Assembly (NCBI GenBank): GCA_038232515.1
Contig: JBBSHS010000025.1
Location: forward strand, 1 to 28,970
Direction of reading: 5' to 3'
DNA from: JBBSHS01 sp038232515
GTDB lineage: Bacteria > Actinomycetota > Acidimicrobiia > Acidimicrobiales > JAUJNH01
DNA length: 28,970 bases
Below the pieces are notes generated by a model. The model was not told where the DNA came from and made no database searches. It was given only the letters and a program-made list of their open reading frames with translations. Made by a program: the position numbers and the translations under genes. Shown here piece by piece: positions 7,122-15,060 of this stretch; the first letter of the stretch is position 1, and each line of letters starts with the position of its first letter.

Positions 7122-7148
7122 CGCACGACCGCCTCCGCTGTCGTGTGC
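7121..7148 (+). promoter_or_regulatory. Attenuator stem 1 next to the leader stop codon
   Basis: GCGCACGAC (7121-7129) pairs with GTCGTGTGC (7140-7148) over 9 bp with one G-U pair and a 10-nt loop. Its left arm begins on the last base of the leader stop codon, so a ribosome stalled at 7101-7118 would cover it. Its freed right arm carries GTCG, which can pair with CGAC at 7151-7154, the foot of the terminator stem. That is a possible, though short, antiterminator. The pairing is seen in the sequence; the switching is inferred. Confidence 0.6.
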
Positions 7149-7150
7149 TT

Positions 7151-7181
7151 CGACCTCCCAGACGGGAGGTCGTTTTGTTTT
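7151..7181 (+). terminator. Rho-independent terminator of the ilv attenuator
   Basis: CGACCTCCC (7151-7159), loop AGAC, GGGAGGTCG (7164-7172) gives a perfect 9-bp stem, followed directly by TTTTGTTTT (7173-7181). A T tract is striking in DNA this rich in GC. It lies 29 nt after the leader stop codon and 80 nt before ilvB, exactly where an attenuator terminator belongs. Confidence 0.92.
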
Positions 7182-7261
7182 CGGATCTCGTTTGCACCTC
7201 GCGCCATGTCAGTTCGCCCGCCGTCGAAGCCTCGCCACCCTGGCGTCCCGGAAGGACCCCA

Positions 7262-9013
7262 ATGCAGCTCACCGGAGCCCAAGCCCTCATCAAAAGCCTC
7301 GAGATGGAAGGTGTCGAGGTGGCCTTCGGGCTGCCCGGAGGCTGCATCCTGCCGGCCTACGACCCGATCATCGACTCGACCATCCGCCACATCCTCGTCC
7401 GCCACGAACAGGGCGCCGGCCACATGGCCGAGGGCTACGCCCACGTCACCGGCCGTCCCGGCGTGGCCATCGTGACCAGCGGCCCGGCCGCTACCAACCT
7501 GGTGACGCCGTTGATGGACGCGTACATGGACTCGATCCCCATGGTGGCCATCACCGGTCAGGTGGGCCGACCCGCCATCGGGACCGACGCCTTCCAGGAG
7601 TGCGACACGCTCGGCATCACGCGGTCGACCACCAAGCACAACGAGCTGATCATGGACCCCGAGCAGATCCCGCTGATCGTGCGCCAGGCCTTCCACATCG
7701 CATCCACGGGACGACCGGGCCCCGTCCTCCTCGATCTGCCCAAGGACATCCTGCAGGCCACCGTCGAGTGGTGGTGGCCCACCGATCAGGAGGTCACGTC
7801 CAGCCTGCCCGGCTACCGGCCGACCCGGAGTGGGAACGGCCGCCAGATCAAGGAGGCGGCCCAGCTCCTCAACGCCGCCCGTAAGCCCGTCCTCTACGTC
7901 GGGGGCGGGGTGCTCAAGGCGCGGGGGGCCGAGGCGCTGCGGGCCCTGGCCGACCTCACCGGCATCCCCGTCGTCACTACGCTGATGGCCCGGGGCGCCT
8001 TCCCGGACAGCCATCCGCACGCCCTAGGGATGCCGGGCATGCACGGCAACTTCACCGCCGTGAACGCCATGCAGCGGGCCGATCTGCTCGTCGCCCTGGG
8101 TGCCCGCTTCGACGACCGGGTCACCGGGCGGTTGAGCGGCTTCGCCCCCGACGCCAAGATCATCCACGTCGACGTCGACCCGGCCGAGCTGGGCAAGGTC
8201 CGCCGCCCCGACGTCCCCATCGTGGGCGACTGCCGGCTGGTGATCGAGGAGCTGATCAGGGCGATCAAGACCGCCGACGCCCAGCCCTCGGCGGCGGACA
8301 GAGACGCCACCCTGGGCCCGTGGTGGGAGCAGATCCGGTCGTGGCAGGCGGAGTTCCCCCTGCACTACGAGGAATGGAAGCAGGGCGATGCCCTCAAGCC
8401 GCAGGCCGTCATCGAGGCCATCAGCCAACACACCCCCGATGACACCATCCTGGCCAGCGGCGTGGGCCAGCACCAGATGTGGGCCAGCCAGTACTACCGC
8501 TTCGAGCAGCCCTACACCTGGGTGAACTCGGGCGGCTTGGGGACGATGGGGTTCTGCGTCCCAGCCGCCATCGGTGCCAAGGTCGGGCGTCCTGACCGAA
8601 TGGTGTGGGCCGTCGACGGCGACGGTTGCTTCCAGATGACGGCCCAGGAGCTCGTGACGGCATCGTCGGAGCGGATCCCGGTGAAGATCGCCATCTTGAA
8701 CAACGCCTACCTGGGGATGGTGCGCCAGTGGCAGGAGATGTTCTACGACGAGCGCTACTCCGAGGTGTACCTGTCGCCCGATCTGCCTGACTACGTGAAA
8801 TGGGCCGAAGCCATGGGCTGCGCCGCCTTCCGGGTCAGTGAGCCGGAGGACATCGTCCCGACCATCGACAAGGCCAACGGCATCGACGACCGTCCCGTGG
8901 TCATCGACTTCCGCACCGATTCCAACGAGAAGGTCTTCCCGATGGTCCCCGCCGGGGGCAGCAACGACGACATCGTGGTGGGCCCCACGCCCGGCCGCAA
9001 GGTGGTCCAGTGA
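7262..9013 (+). CDS. ilvB: Acetolactate synthase large (catalytic) subunit IlvB
   Basis: Condenses two pyruvates, or pyruvate and 2-oxobutyrate, to acetolactate or acetohydroxybutyrate, the first shared step to valine, leucine and isoleucine. The 583-residue chain has the three thiamin-diphosphate-enzyme domains: an N-terminal domain with the catalytic glutamate (RHEQGAGHMAEGYA, Glu49), a central FAD-binding domain, and a C-terminal domain with the ThDP/Mg motif GDG to NN (about 453-480, GDGCFQMTAQEL to ILNNAYLGMV). GGAAGGA lies 5 nt before the ATG at 7262. The frame is open upstream to 7145, but that part crosses the attenuator terminator and is not coding. Controlled by the leader attenuator. 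First gene of ilvBNC. Confidence 0.97.
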   Translation: MQLTGAQALIKSLEMEGVEVAFGLPGGCILPAYDPIIDSTIRHILVRHEQGAGHMAEGYAHVTGRPGVAIVTSGPAATNLVTPLMDAYMDSIPMVAITGQVGRPAIGTDAFQECDTLGITRSTTKHNELIMDPEQIPLIVRQAFHIASTGRPGPVLLDLPKDILQATVEWWWPTDQEVTSSLPGYRPTRSGNGRQIKEAAQLLNAARKPVLYVGGGVLKARGAEALRALADLTGIPVVTTLMARGAFPDSHPHALGMPGMHGNFTAVNAMQRADLLVALGARFDDRVTGRLSGFAPDAKIIHVDVDPAELGKVRRPDVPIVGDCRLVIEELIRAIKTADAQPSAADRDATLGPWWEQIRSWQAEFPLHYEEWKQGDALKPQAVIEAISQHTPDDTILASGVGQHQMWASQYYRFEQPYTWVNSGGLGTMGFCVPAAIGAKVGRPDRMVWAVDGDGCFQMTAQELVTASSERIPVKIAILNNAYLGMVRQWQEMFYDERYSEVYLSPDLPDYVKWAEAMGCAAFRVSEPEDIVPTIDKANGIDDRPVVIDFRTDSNEKVFPMVPAGGSNDDIVVGPTPGRKVVQ

Positions 9014-9074
9014 CGGGCCCGGCAGGGCCGTCCGCCGACATGGGCCGGACCAGCCGAGGATCGAAGGCGGTCGA

Positions 9075-9590
9075 GTGAACCACATCCTGTCGGTGCTGGT
9101 GCAGAACCGTGCCGGTGTGCTGGCCCGGGTGACCACGCTGTTCGCCCGCCGGGGCTACAACATCGAGAGCCTGGCGGTGGCGCCCACCGAGGAACCGGGC
9201 ACGTCGCGCATCACCATCGTGGTGGACGCCGAGTCGACCGCGCTCGAGCAGATCACCAAGCAGCTGTTCAAGCTCATCGACGTCCTCAAGATCACCGAGC
9301 TCGATCCGGTGGAGGCGGTTGTCCGCGAGCTGTGCCTCGTCACCATCCGGGCCACGGGCCAGAACCGCGGCCAGGTCATCGAGCTGGTCGACGTGTTCGA
9401 GGGCACCATCGTGGACGTCGGCCTCGACTCGCTCACCGCCTCCCTGGCGGGACGGCCGGGCAAGCTGGACGACTTCGCCGAGCTGGTGCGCCCGTATGGG
9501 ATCCTCGAGCTCCAACGCACCGGCCGGGTTGCACTGCCCAAGCGCGAGCGGCAGGCTGCCCGGCCGGTCTCTCGACGGAAGGCGGGCTGA
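9075..9590 (+). CDS. ilvN: Acetolactate synthase small (regulatory) subunit IlvN
   Basis: 171 residues. An N-terminal ACT domain (about 3-78: LSVLVQNRAGVLARVTTLFARRGYN, NIESLAVAPTEEPG) would bind valine for feedback control and activate the large subunit; a second ferredoxin-like domain follows (LVTIRATGQNRGQVIELVDVF). I chose the GTG at 9075, as the residues right after it match the usual beginning of the family (NHILSVLVQNRAGVL). The frame runs open upstream into ilvB but without homology. The gap to ilvB is 61 bp. Its stop codon overlaps the ATG of ilvC (TGATG), so the two are translationally coupled. Confidence 0.96.
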   Translation: MNHILSVLVQNRAGVLARVTTLFARRGYNIESLAVAPTEEPGTSRITIVVDAESTALEQITKQLFKLIDVLKITELDPVEAVVRELCLVTIRATGQNRGQVIELVDVFEGTIVDVGLDSLTASLAGRPGKLDDFAELVRPYGILELQRTGRVALPKRERQAARPVSRRKAG

Positions 9591-10615
9591 TGGCCAAGGT
9601 GTCGTACGAGAAGGATGCAGACCCGACATTGCTGGCGGGTCGCAAGGTGGCGGTGATCGGCTACGGCAGCCAGGGCCACGCCCACGCCCTGAACCTGCGT
9701 GACTCGGGCGTCGACGTGCGGGTCGGCTTGCGCGACGGGTCGGCGTCGGCGGCCAAGGCCCACGCCGCCGGCCTCGTGGTCAGGTCCATGGCCCAGGCGG
9801 CCGAAGAAGCCGACGTCGTCATGATCCTGCTGCCCGACACCAAGCAGGCCGAGGTCTACGACCGCGACATCGCCCCCAACCTGGCCGCCGGCGACGCCGT
9901 GCTGTTCGCTCACGGCTTCAACATCCGCTTCAAGCTCATCACGCCGGCCGAGGGACTCGACGTGGCCATGGTGGCGCCCAAGGGCCCGGGCCACCTCGTG
10001 CGCCGGACCTACGTGGAGGGTGGGGGGGTCCCGTCGCTCGTGGCCGTGGCCCAGGACGCCAGCGGCAAGGCCCGCGACCTGGCCCTGTCCTACGCCCACG
10101 CCATCGGCGCCACCCGGGCCGGCGTCCTCGACACCACCTTCGACGAGGAGACCGAGACCGATCTGTTCGGCGAGCAGGTGGTGCTGTGCGGCGGACTGAC
10201 GGCGCTGGTCCAGGCCGGTTTCGAGACGCTGGTCGACGCCGGCTACCAGCCCGAGTCCGCCTACTTCGAGTGCCTCCACGAGCTGAAGCTGATCGTCGAC
10301 CTCATGTACGAGGGCGGCATCGCCGGCATGCGCTTCTCCATCTCCGACACCGCCGAGTACGGCGACCTCACGAGGGGCCCACGCGTCATCAACGAGGCCG
10401 TCAAGGCCGAGATGCGCAGGATCCTCGCCGAGATCAGGAGCGGCGAGTTCGCCAGGGACTGGGTCGAGGAGGACCGCGGCGGCCGCGTCCATTTCGAAGA
10501 GCTCCGGGCCAAGGGCCGTGAGCACCAGGTGGAGAAGGTCGGCGCTGAGCTGCGCGACCTGATGCCTTTCATCGGGGCCGGACGTGAGCGCCCCCAGGAC
10601 GTGAGCGGCGGCTGA
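9590..10615 (+). CDS. ilvC: Ketol-acid reductoisomerase IlvC
   Basis: Isomerises and reduces acetolactate or acetohydroxybutyrate to the dihydroxy acid with Mg2+ and NAD(P)H. 341 residues, the length of the short class I enzyme. The Rossmann motif GYGSQGHAHALNL is at 24-36. The beta2-alphaB loop GLRDGSAS (47-53) keeps the Arg and Ser residues that usually bind the 2'-phosphate, so NADPH is the likely cofactor. The metal-binding helix shows DLFGEQVVLCGG, and a second site is ECLHELKLIVDLMYEGG. Starts with the last base of the ilvN stop. A 7-bp hairpin (10606-10623) holds its own stop codon in the loop. Confidence 0.97.
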   Translation: MAKVSYEKDADPTLLAGRKVAVIGYGSQGHAHALNLRDSGVDVRVGLRDGSASAAKAHAAGLVVRSMAQAAEEADVVMILLPDTKQAEVYDRDIAPNLAAGDAVLFAHGFNIRFKLITPAEGLDVAMVAPKGPGHLVRRTYVEGGGVPSLVAVAQDASGKARDLALSYAHAIGATRAGVLDTTFDEETETDLFGEQVVLCGGLTALVQAGFETLVDAGYQPESAYFECLHELKLIVDLMYEGGIAGMRFSISDTAEYGDLTRGPRVINEAVKAEMRRILAEIRSGEFARDWVEEDRGGRVHFEELRAKGREHQVEKVGAELRDLMPFIGAGRERPQDVSGG

Positions 10616-10623
10616 CGCCGCCG
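10606..10623 (+). terminator. Hairpin at the end of ilvC (possible terminator)
   Basis: CGGCGGC (10606-10612), loop TGAC, GCCGCCG (10617-10623). The ilvC stop codon is in the loop. No T tract follows, so if this ends transcription it does so as a bare GC hairpin or with Rho. Confidence 0.4.
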
Positions 10624-10844
10624 TCCTCGGCGGCCTTCGCCTCGCTGCGCTCGGCTCGGCCGCCTGCGGCGGGGAAGGCTTTCAGGCCTTTATGTGCTCG
10701 CTTCGCTCGCCATTTCTCTGTTCGCCTTCGGCAGAGCCGGCGGCGAACCTGTGGGGGGCAAGGCCCCCCCGGCCGGCTTCGCCGGCGAAGGCGCCGGGAA
10801 TACGGGCGAACTTGGTGGTCGGGCGGTCAAAGTACCTTCTTGGC
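10624..10844. repeat. Palindrome-rich intergenic stretch with repeat copy 2
   Basis: About 220 bp with no believable gene. It is packed with short palindromes of the type GCTTCGCTCGC and CCTTCGGC, and at 10750-10785 carries the double hairpin GGGGGGCAAGGCCCCCC / GGCCGGC-TTC-GCCGGC also seen at 298-341. Open rightward frames here are Arg/Ala/Pro-rich and broken between frames. Probably a dispersed extragenic palindrome family. Confidence 0.5.
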
Positions 10845-11752
10845 GTGTGCGGGGATCGGTTGACCGGGGTTGTCAACCGCGTCACCGCTGCGGTTGTGGC
10901 GGTTGTTCTGGTTGTGGTGGGGTGTTCGGCGGGAAGACTGGGCCCCGCTCTCCTGCCGGGTTCCGGTCCGCCACCGCCTTGGTCAACGGGACCAGCCTGC
11001 ATTACGTCATCGGTGGCCGCGGGAGCCCGGTGGCCTTTCTCCATGGCTTTCCCGAGACGTGGGCGGCGTGGCGCGAGGTAATGGTCAGCCTCGCCCCCTC
11101 ACGCACGGTGGTGGGCGTCGATCTACGCGGTGCGGGCGAGTCCCGTCTCGAAAAGGGCGTTTACGACAAGGAGACGTTGGCCACCGACGTTTATCGGCTG
11201 GTGGAGCATCTCGGCTTGCGCGATGTCACGTTGGTGGGAGACGACTTCGGTGGGCAGGTGGCCTACGCCTACGCCCGCATGCACCGGGGGGAGCTGCGAT
11301 GCCTGGTCGCGGTGGAGACCGCGCTACCAGGGTTCGGGCTCGAGTCGCTTTTCTCGGGCTCTACCACTTCCTCTTCCACATGGTCCCCTACCTGCCCGAG
11401 CAGTTGATCCACGGCAAGGAGCGCTATTACCTCACCCGGTTCGTCTGCGGGCCGGAGCGGTACTGTCGAAAGGCCTCGGCCAGCGTCTCGCTGGTCGACG
11501 GGTACGTGCGCTCGTACTCCCGACCGGGGCGGCTGACGGCTGGCCTTGACCTCTACCGGGCCCTGCCCGCGGACGCCCCTGGCCGTCGGCGGTGAGAAAG
11601 GAGTGGCGACGTTGCCGCTCGACGAGTTCCGCCAGGTGGCCGACCACGTCACCGGCGATGTCGTCGCCGGCGCCGGCCATTGGGTCCCCGAGCAGCGTCC
11701 TTTGGAGCTGGCCGCACGGATCGAGGCCTTCCTGGGCGCCTGTTGTCCCTGA
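10845..11752 (+). pseudogene. Broken lipoprotein alpha/beta-hydrolase (epoxide-hydrolase-like)
   Basis: The remains of one gene spread over frames. Segment 1 (GTG at 10845, or TTG at 10860) encodes a lipoprotein signal, NRVTAAVVAVVLVVVGCSAG, with a lipobox VVGC. Segment 2 (about 10950-11358, next frame) has LHYVIGG, the oxyanion region FLHGFPETWAAW, GVDLRGAGES and the nucleophile elbow VGDDFGGQ. Segment 3 (about 11359-11590, third frame) has the cap domain, LYHFLFHMVPYLPEQLIHGKE. Segment 4 (about 11570-11752, back in the second frame) has LAVGGEKG and the catalytic-His region GAGHWVPEQRP. The first two breaks are each explained by one lost base, near 10950 and in the GGG at about 11356-11358. 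The third looks like a larger loss of about 20-30 codons. Neighbouring genes are intact, so sequencing error is less likely than decay. Confidence 0.8.
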
Positions 11753-11781
11753 GGGCACCGCGGCTGCCCCGGCCGGCGGCC

Positions 11782-11805
11782 CCTCGCCGGCAAAGGGCGG
11801 CGAGG
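11782..11805. terminator. Bidirectional hairpin between pseudogene and dacA-type gene
   Basis: CCTCGCCG (11782-11789), 8-nt loop, CGGCGAGG (11798-11805), a perfect 8-bp stem. It sits in the 94-bp gap between two converging 3' ends, a natural place for a shared terminator. There is no T tract on either strand. Confidence 0.45.
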
Positions 11806-11846
11806 CCAGCCAGGCCCCCGCCCACCTGTCCCTGTCGGGCGGCGGT

Positions 11847-13037
11847 CTACAGGCCCAGTTGGAGGCGGCGGAGGGCTCGGCGACGGCGTCTGAGGCGAGA
11901 GCGAAGGCCTATGGCCGTGGCCATGGCCAATACGACGATGGCCATGGCGGCCGGCGACCACGTGGACCATCTCGTGCCGTCGACATCGGTGCCCACCATC
12001 GATCGGGCCCGGGCCGGGGCACGGTGGGAGGCCGGGCCGGAGGCGCCGGCCGAGGTGGTCGCGGGCACAAGCGGGGCCGTGGCCGGCGCGGGGTGGCCGG
12101 GCTGGGGCAGGCGGTCGGTCGGCGACTCGGCCGCCACCGGGGTGGCGAAGCCCTTGTCCAGTAGCTTCGTCGCCCACCCGTAGGTGTCTTCGGCTCCCAG
12201 CAGCACGGCGATCATCGTGCGGCCGTCGCGCCGGGCGGCGGCGATCAGGTCGCGGCCGCTCCTGCGGGTGAACCCGGTCTTGACGCCGATGCAGCCTGCG
12301 TACCTCCCCTGCAGCAGCTTGTTGTGGTTTGTGAGGTTGTGGACGATGCCGTCGGGTGCTTTGAAGGAGTACCTCGGCGTGGCCACGATGGGGCCGAGAG
12401 TGGGGTCGGCCACCAGCGCCCGGGTGGCGATGGCGAGATCCCGGGCCGAGACGAGGTTGCCCCCGCCCACCGAGTAGTCGTCGTCCAGCCCGGCGGGGTC
12501 ATTGAGCACATCGGCGTCACCGAAGCCGAGGGCCTTGGCCTCGTTGCCCATCATCACCGCGAACGATTCGGCGGTGCCGCCGGCCCGCTCGGCCAGAGCC
12601 ATGGCGGCGTCGTTGCCCGACACCAGCAGCAGGGCGTTGAGCGTGTCCGTGAGAGACCAGGTCTGTCCGGCCAGCATGCCGACGTCGTTGGCCTCCTGGC
12701 CGGCGGCCCGGGCCGAGACGGGTACGGAGTCGGTGGCCGTCAGACGGGTCTCAGCCGTGAGCGCGGTGAGGACCTTGGTGAGGCTGGCCGGCGGCCGCGG
12801 GGAATGGTCGTCGGCCTGATCGACGATGGCCCCGGTGTCGGCGTCGACCAGGACGTAGGCCTTGGGGGGCACGACGGCGGCGCCCTGAGCGGCCGCTGGA
12901 CCGGTGTCGATGCTGACGGGCGGGGGCGGCGGCCTGGGCCGGGTGGCCGCCGCGGCCCCGGGGGCCAGGACCAGGACGAGGGCCAGACTGGCTCCCAGAG
13001 CCCGGGCGCGGGCGCTCCAGCCCCGGCAGCAATCCAT
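11847..13037 (-). CDS. D-alanyl-D-alanine carboxypeptidase (peptidase S11, PBP5/DacA-like)
   Basis: Trims the terminal D-Ala from peptidoglycan stem peptides outside the cell membrane. 396 residues. An N-terminal signal segment (about 10-31, RARALGASLALVLVLAPGAAA) is followed by a Pro-rich linker. The serine penicillin-binding triad is complete: SLTK (85-88), SGN (140-142) and KTG (253-255). A C-terminal hydrophobic helix (AMAIVVLAMATAIGL) ends in an Arg-rich tail, so it is probably anchored at both ends or at the C-terminus. The frame is open 28 codons upstream of the ATG at 13037, but TAGCCT (13050-13045) ends 7 nt before that ATG, which I take as the leaderless start. Confidence 0.92.
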   Translation of the reverse strand: MDCCRGWSARARALGASLALVLVLAPGAAAATRPRPPPPPVSIDTGPAAAQGAAVVPPKAYVLVDADTGAIVDQADDHSPRPPASLTKVLTALTAETRLTATDSVPVSARAAGQEANDVGMLAGQTWSLTDTLNALLLVSGNDAAMALAERAGGTAESFAVMMGNEAKALGFGDADVLNDPAGLDDDYSVGGGNLVSARDLAIATRALVADPTLGPIVATPRYSFKAPDGIVHNLTNHNKLLQGRYAGCIGVKTGFTRRSGRDLIAAARRDGRTMIAVLLGAEDTYGWATKLLDKGFATPVAAESPTDRLPQPGHPAPATAPLVPATTSAGASGPASHRAPARARSMVGTDVDGTRWSTWSPAAMAIVVLAMATAIGLRSRLRRRRRALRRLQLGL

Positions 13038-13044
13038 CGACGTG

Positions 13045-13050
13045 AGGCTA
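13045..13050 (-). promoter_or_regulatory. -10-like hexamer for the carboxypeptidase gene
   Basis: TAGCCT on the minus strand, 7 nt before the ATG at 13037; no good -35 is seen. Same hexamer-to-start spacing as at ligA, mnmA, vapB and the DUF3105 gene. Confidence 0.4.
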
Positions 13051-13156
13051 GGCGGACGACACGCCGTCGATCGGGCACACCCCGCCGGCCCTCCGGTGGC
13101 GGCGGGCGGAATGGGCGCCACTCCTCACCGCGGTTCGTCCCCCGACGCGGCGATCG

Positions 13157-13321
13157 CTACCGGGGCTTCGCCCCCACCCGACGAGCGGTCAGGTCATCCT
13201 TCGGCCTACCAGCGGCGATGTTCTTCACCCGCACCACACGGGGGCATCCTTCGTTCGTGGGCTGGCCGTCATCCTCGAACCCGTGACTCAATCGTGTCGG
13301 TTCCTATGCGCCAGCGCCTAG
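13157..13321. repeat. Bipartite dispersed intergenic repeat, copy A
   Basis: About 165 bp. The left block (13157-13283) begins with the hairpin GGGGC-TTC-GCCCC and contains GACGAGCGGTCAGGTCATCC and GGCGATGTTCTTCACCCGCA. The right block (13287-13321) begins CTCAATCGTGTCGGTTC and ends GCGCCTAG. Both blocks recur in order and orientation at 23301-23547. Small insertions and deletions between the copies break any shared reading frame, so it is not protein-coding. It lies between divergent dacA-type and ABC-transporter genes; its right end supplies the TAGCGT (13319-13324) 9 nt before the next GTG. Confidence 0.85.
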
Positions 13322-13333
13322 CGTCGGGCCGTT

Positions 13334-15049
13334 GTGAGCGCCAGCGCCGACCCCGCCACCGTTGCCCTGGCGGAGCTGACCCAGGCCCGTCGGCGGCGCC
13401 GGGTGGCGCAGATCGACGCCTTCGAGGGGCTGTACCGCGCCTACCTCACCTTCTTCGTCGGCGGCCTGGCCGTGCTGCTGTTGTCCAACCTGGCCGGGGG
13501 CACCAAGGTGTCGCCTGCCACCCTGGACCAGGTCCGCCGGCACGGCCCCGCCGCTATCGGCCTGGCCGTCGCCTTCTTCATGGCCATCGGCCTGCGCTCG
13601 GGCGGACGGGGCGGACCGCTGGCCCTGGACAAGGCCGACGTCCGCCACGTGCTGCTGGCCCCGGTGGACCGCAGCGTCGCCCTTCGCCGTCCCGCCGTCC
13701 ACCAGCTGCGCTTCGCCGCCCTCACCGGCGTCGGCGTGGGCGCCGTCAGCGGCCTGAACGCCTCCCATCGCCTTTCCGGCGCAGTGGTGGGCTGGATCGC
13801 GGCGGGTGCCGTCACCGGGCTGCTCGCCGTGGTCGGCGCCATGGGGGTGGCCCTGGTGGCCAGTGGCCGCCGCCTGCCCCGGCCCGTGGCCGGCCTGCTG
13901 GCCCTGGTGGTGTTGGGCTGGGCCGGGGCCGACCTGGCCACCGGTCGCACCACCTCGCCGTTCACTCTGCTGGGCGGCCTGGCCCTGTGGCCGTTGGCAG
14001 TCCACCCCGTCGACCTTTTGGGCGCCGGCGTCGTGCTCGCCCTGCCCGTAGTCGGCCTGGCCGGGGTGGGCGGCACGTCCCTGGAAGCATCTGAACTGCG
14101 GGCCCGGCTGGTCGGCGCCCTGCGCTTCGCCGCCACCCTCCAGGATGTCCGAACCGTGCTCGTGCTCCGGCGCCAGCTGTCCCAGGAGCGGCCCCGCCCC
14201 CGGCCCTGGCTGCGCATCCGGGGTTGGAAGCCGGCCCAGGTCACGCCCCGGCCCGGGACGGGGGGGCTGGCGGTGGACACCCTCGGCCGGGGGCCGGTGA
14301 AAGGCTGGCCGCCCGTCGCCGCCATCATCCGTCGCAGCCTCCAGGGGCTGGCCCGCTGGCCCGTCCAGCGCCTGGGGCGGCTGGTCCTGCTGTCCGTGGG
14401 CGGGGGGCTGGCGGCCACAGTGGTGTGGAGGGGGACGACGGCCATGGTGGTGGTCGTCGGGCTGTGTGCCTTTCTGGCCGCCCTCGACGCCATCGAGCCG
14501 CTCTCCCAGGACGCCGACCACCCCGACCGCGTCTTCGCCGTTCCCAGACCGCCGGGCCAGGTCCGCCTGGCCCTTCTGGTCGGCCCCGTCGTGGCCATGG
14601 TCGTCCTCGGGTTCGTGGCCATCGGGGCGGCCATCCTGGCCGGCGCACCGCCCCTGCTGGCCCTCCAGGTCGGCGCCCCGCTGACGCTGCCGGTGGCCGT
14701 GCTGGCCTGCGGCGGCGCCGCCGTCAGCACGCTGCTGGGACCGTCGTCCATGGGCAGTGGCAGCAGCCTGCTCCTGCCTCCGGAGACGGCTGGCATCGCC
14801 GTGGCCTTCAGGGCCGCCGGGCCTCCGGCGTTGACCATCGTCGGCGTCCTGCCCCTGCTGGCCGGACGCTCGGCCTCGGTCATGGGCCAATCGGCCGGTG
14901 CGGCCGTGGCCCGCACGGCGGTGTTCCCCCTTCTGACGCTCGGCGTCCTGGTGTTCGCCTTCATCCGCTTCCGTGAAGAGCTGCGGGTCTTCATGGAAGA
15001 GGCCAAGCAGGGCGCGGCCGGGCGCAAGACCGCAGCCGACGGCAAGTAG
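13334..15049 (+). CDS. ABC transporter permease subunit (multi-pass membrane protein)
   Basis: 571 residues from a GTG start, with about ten to twelve hydrophobic segments. Examples are AYLTFFVGGLAVLLLSNLAGG near 36-56, the pair around 150-200, the stretch near 345-385, and the last helix TAVFPLLTLGVLVFAFIRF. The middle about 245-330 is a hydrophilic, Arg- and Pro-rich loop. I do not recognise the exact family. The gene is followed after 11 bp by an ABC ATPase, which makes it the membrane partner of a two-gene, probably ABC-2-type exporter. Substrate unknown. Confidence 0.75.
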   Translation: MSASADPATVALAELTQARRRRRVAQIDAFEGLYRAYLTFFVGGLAVLLLSNLAGGTKVSPATLDQVRRHGPAAIGLAVAFFMAIGLRSGGRGGPLALDKADVRHVLLAPVDRSVALRRPAVHQLRFAALTGVGVGAVSGLNASHRLSGAVVGWIAAGAVTGLLAVVGAMGVALVASGRRLPRPVAGLLALVVLGWAGADLATGRTTSPFTLLGGLALWPLAVHPVDLLGAGVVLALPVVGLAGVGGTSLEASELRARLVGALRFAATLQDVRTVLVLRRQLSQERPRPRPWLRIRGWKPAQVTPRPGTGGLAVDTLGRGPVKGWPPVAAIIRRSLQGLARWPVQRLGRLVLLSVGGGLAATVVWRGTTAMVVVVGLCAFLAALDAIEPLSQDADHPDRVFAVPRPPGQVRLALLVGPVVAMVVLGFVAIGAAILAGAPPLLALQVGAPLTLPVAVLACGGAAVSTLLGPSSMGSGSSLLLPPETAGIAVAFRAAGPPALTIVGVLPLLAGRSASVMGQSAGAAVARTAVFPLLTLGVLVFAFIRFREELRVFMEEAKQGAAGRKTAADGK

Positions 15050-15060
15050 GGTCGTCCACC

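Noticed and set aside
7145..7261. N-terminal extension of IlvB by 39 codons
   Set aside because: It would translate through the attenuator terminator, and IlvB proteins begin at about MQLTGAQ; a ribosome binding site precedes the ATG at 7262.
10694..11407. A separate 237-residue hydrolase gene starting at 10694
   Set aside because: The first about 85 residues translate intergenic palindromes, and the fold is cut before the cap domain, which continues in another frame. It is better explained as part of the pseudogene.
12904..14094. A 396-codon rightward frame across the dacA-type/ABC intergenic region
   Set aside because: It spans repeat copy A and runs out of frame into the permease gene. 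Indels between the two repeat copies show that region is not coding.
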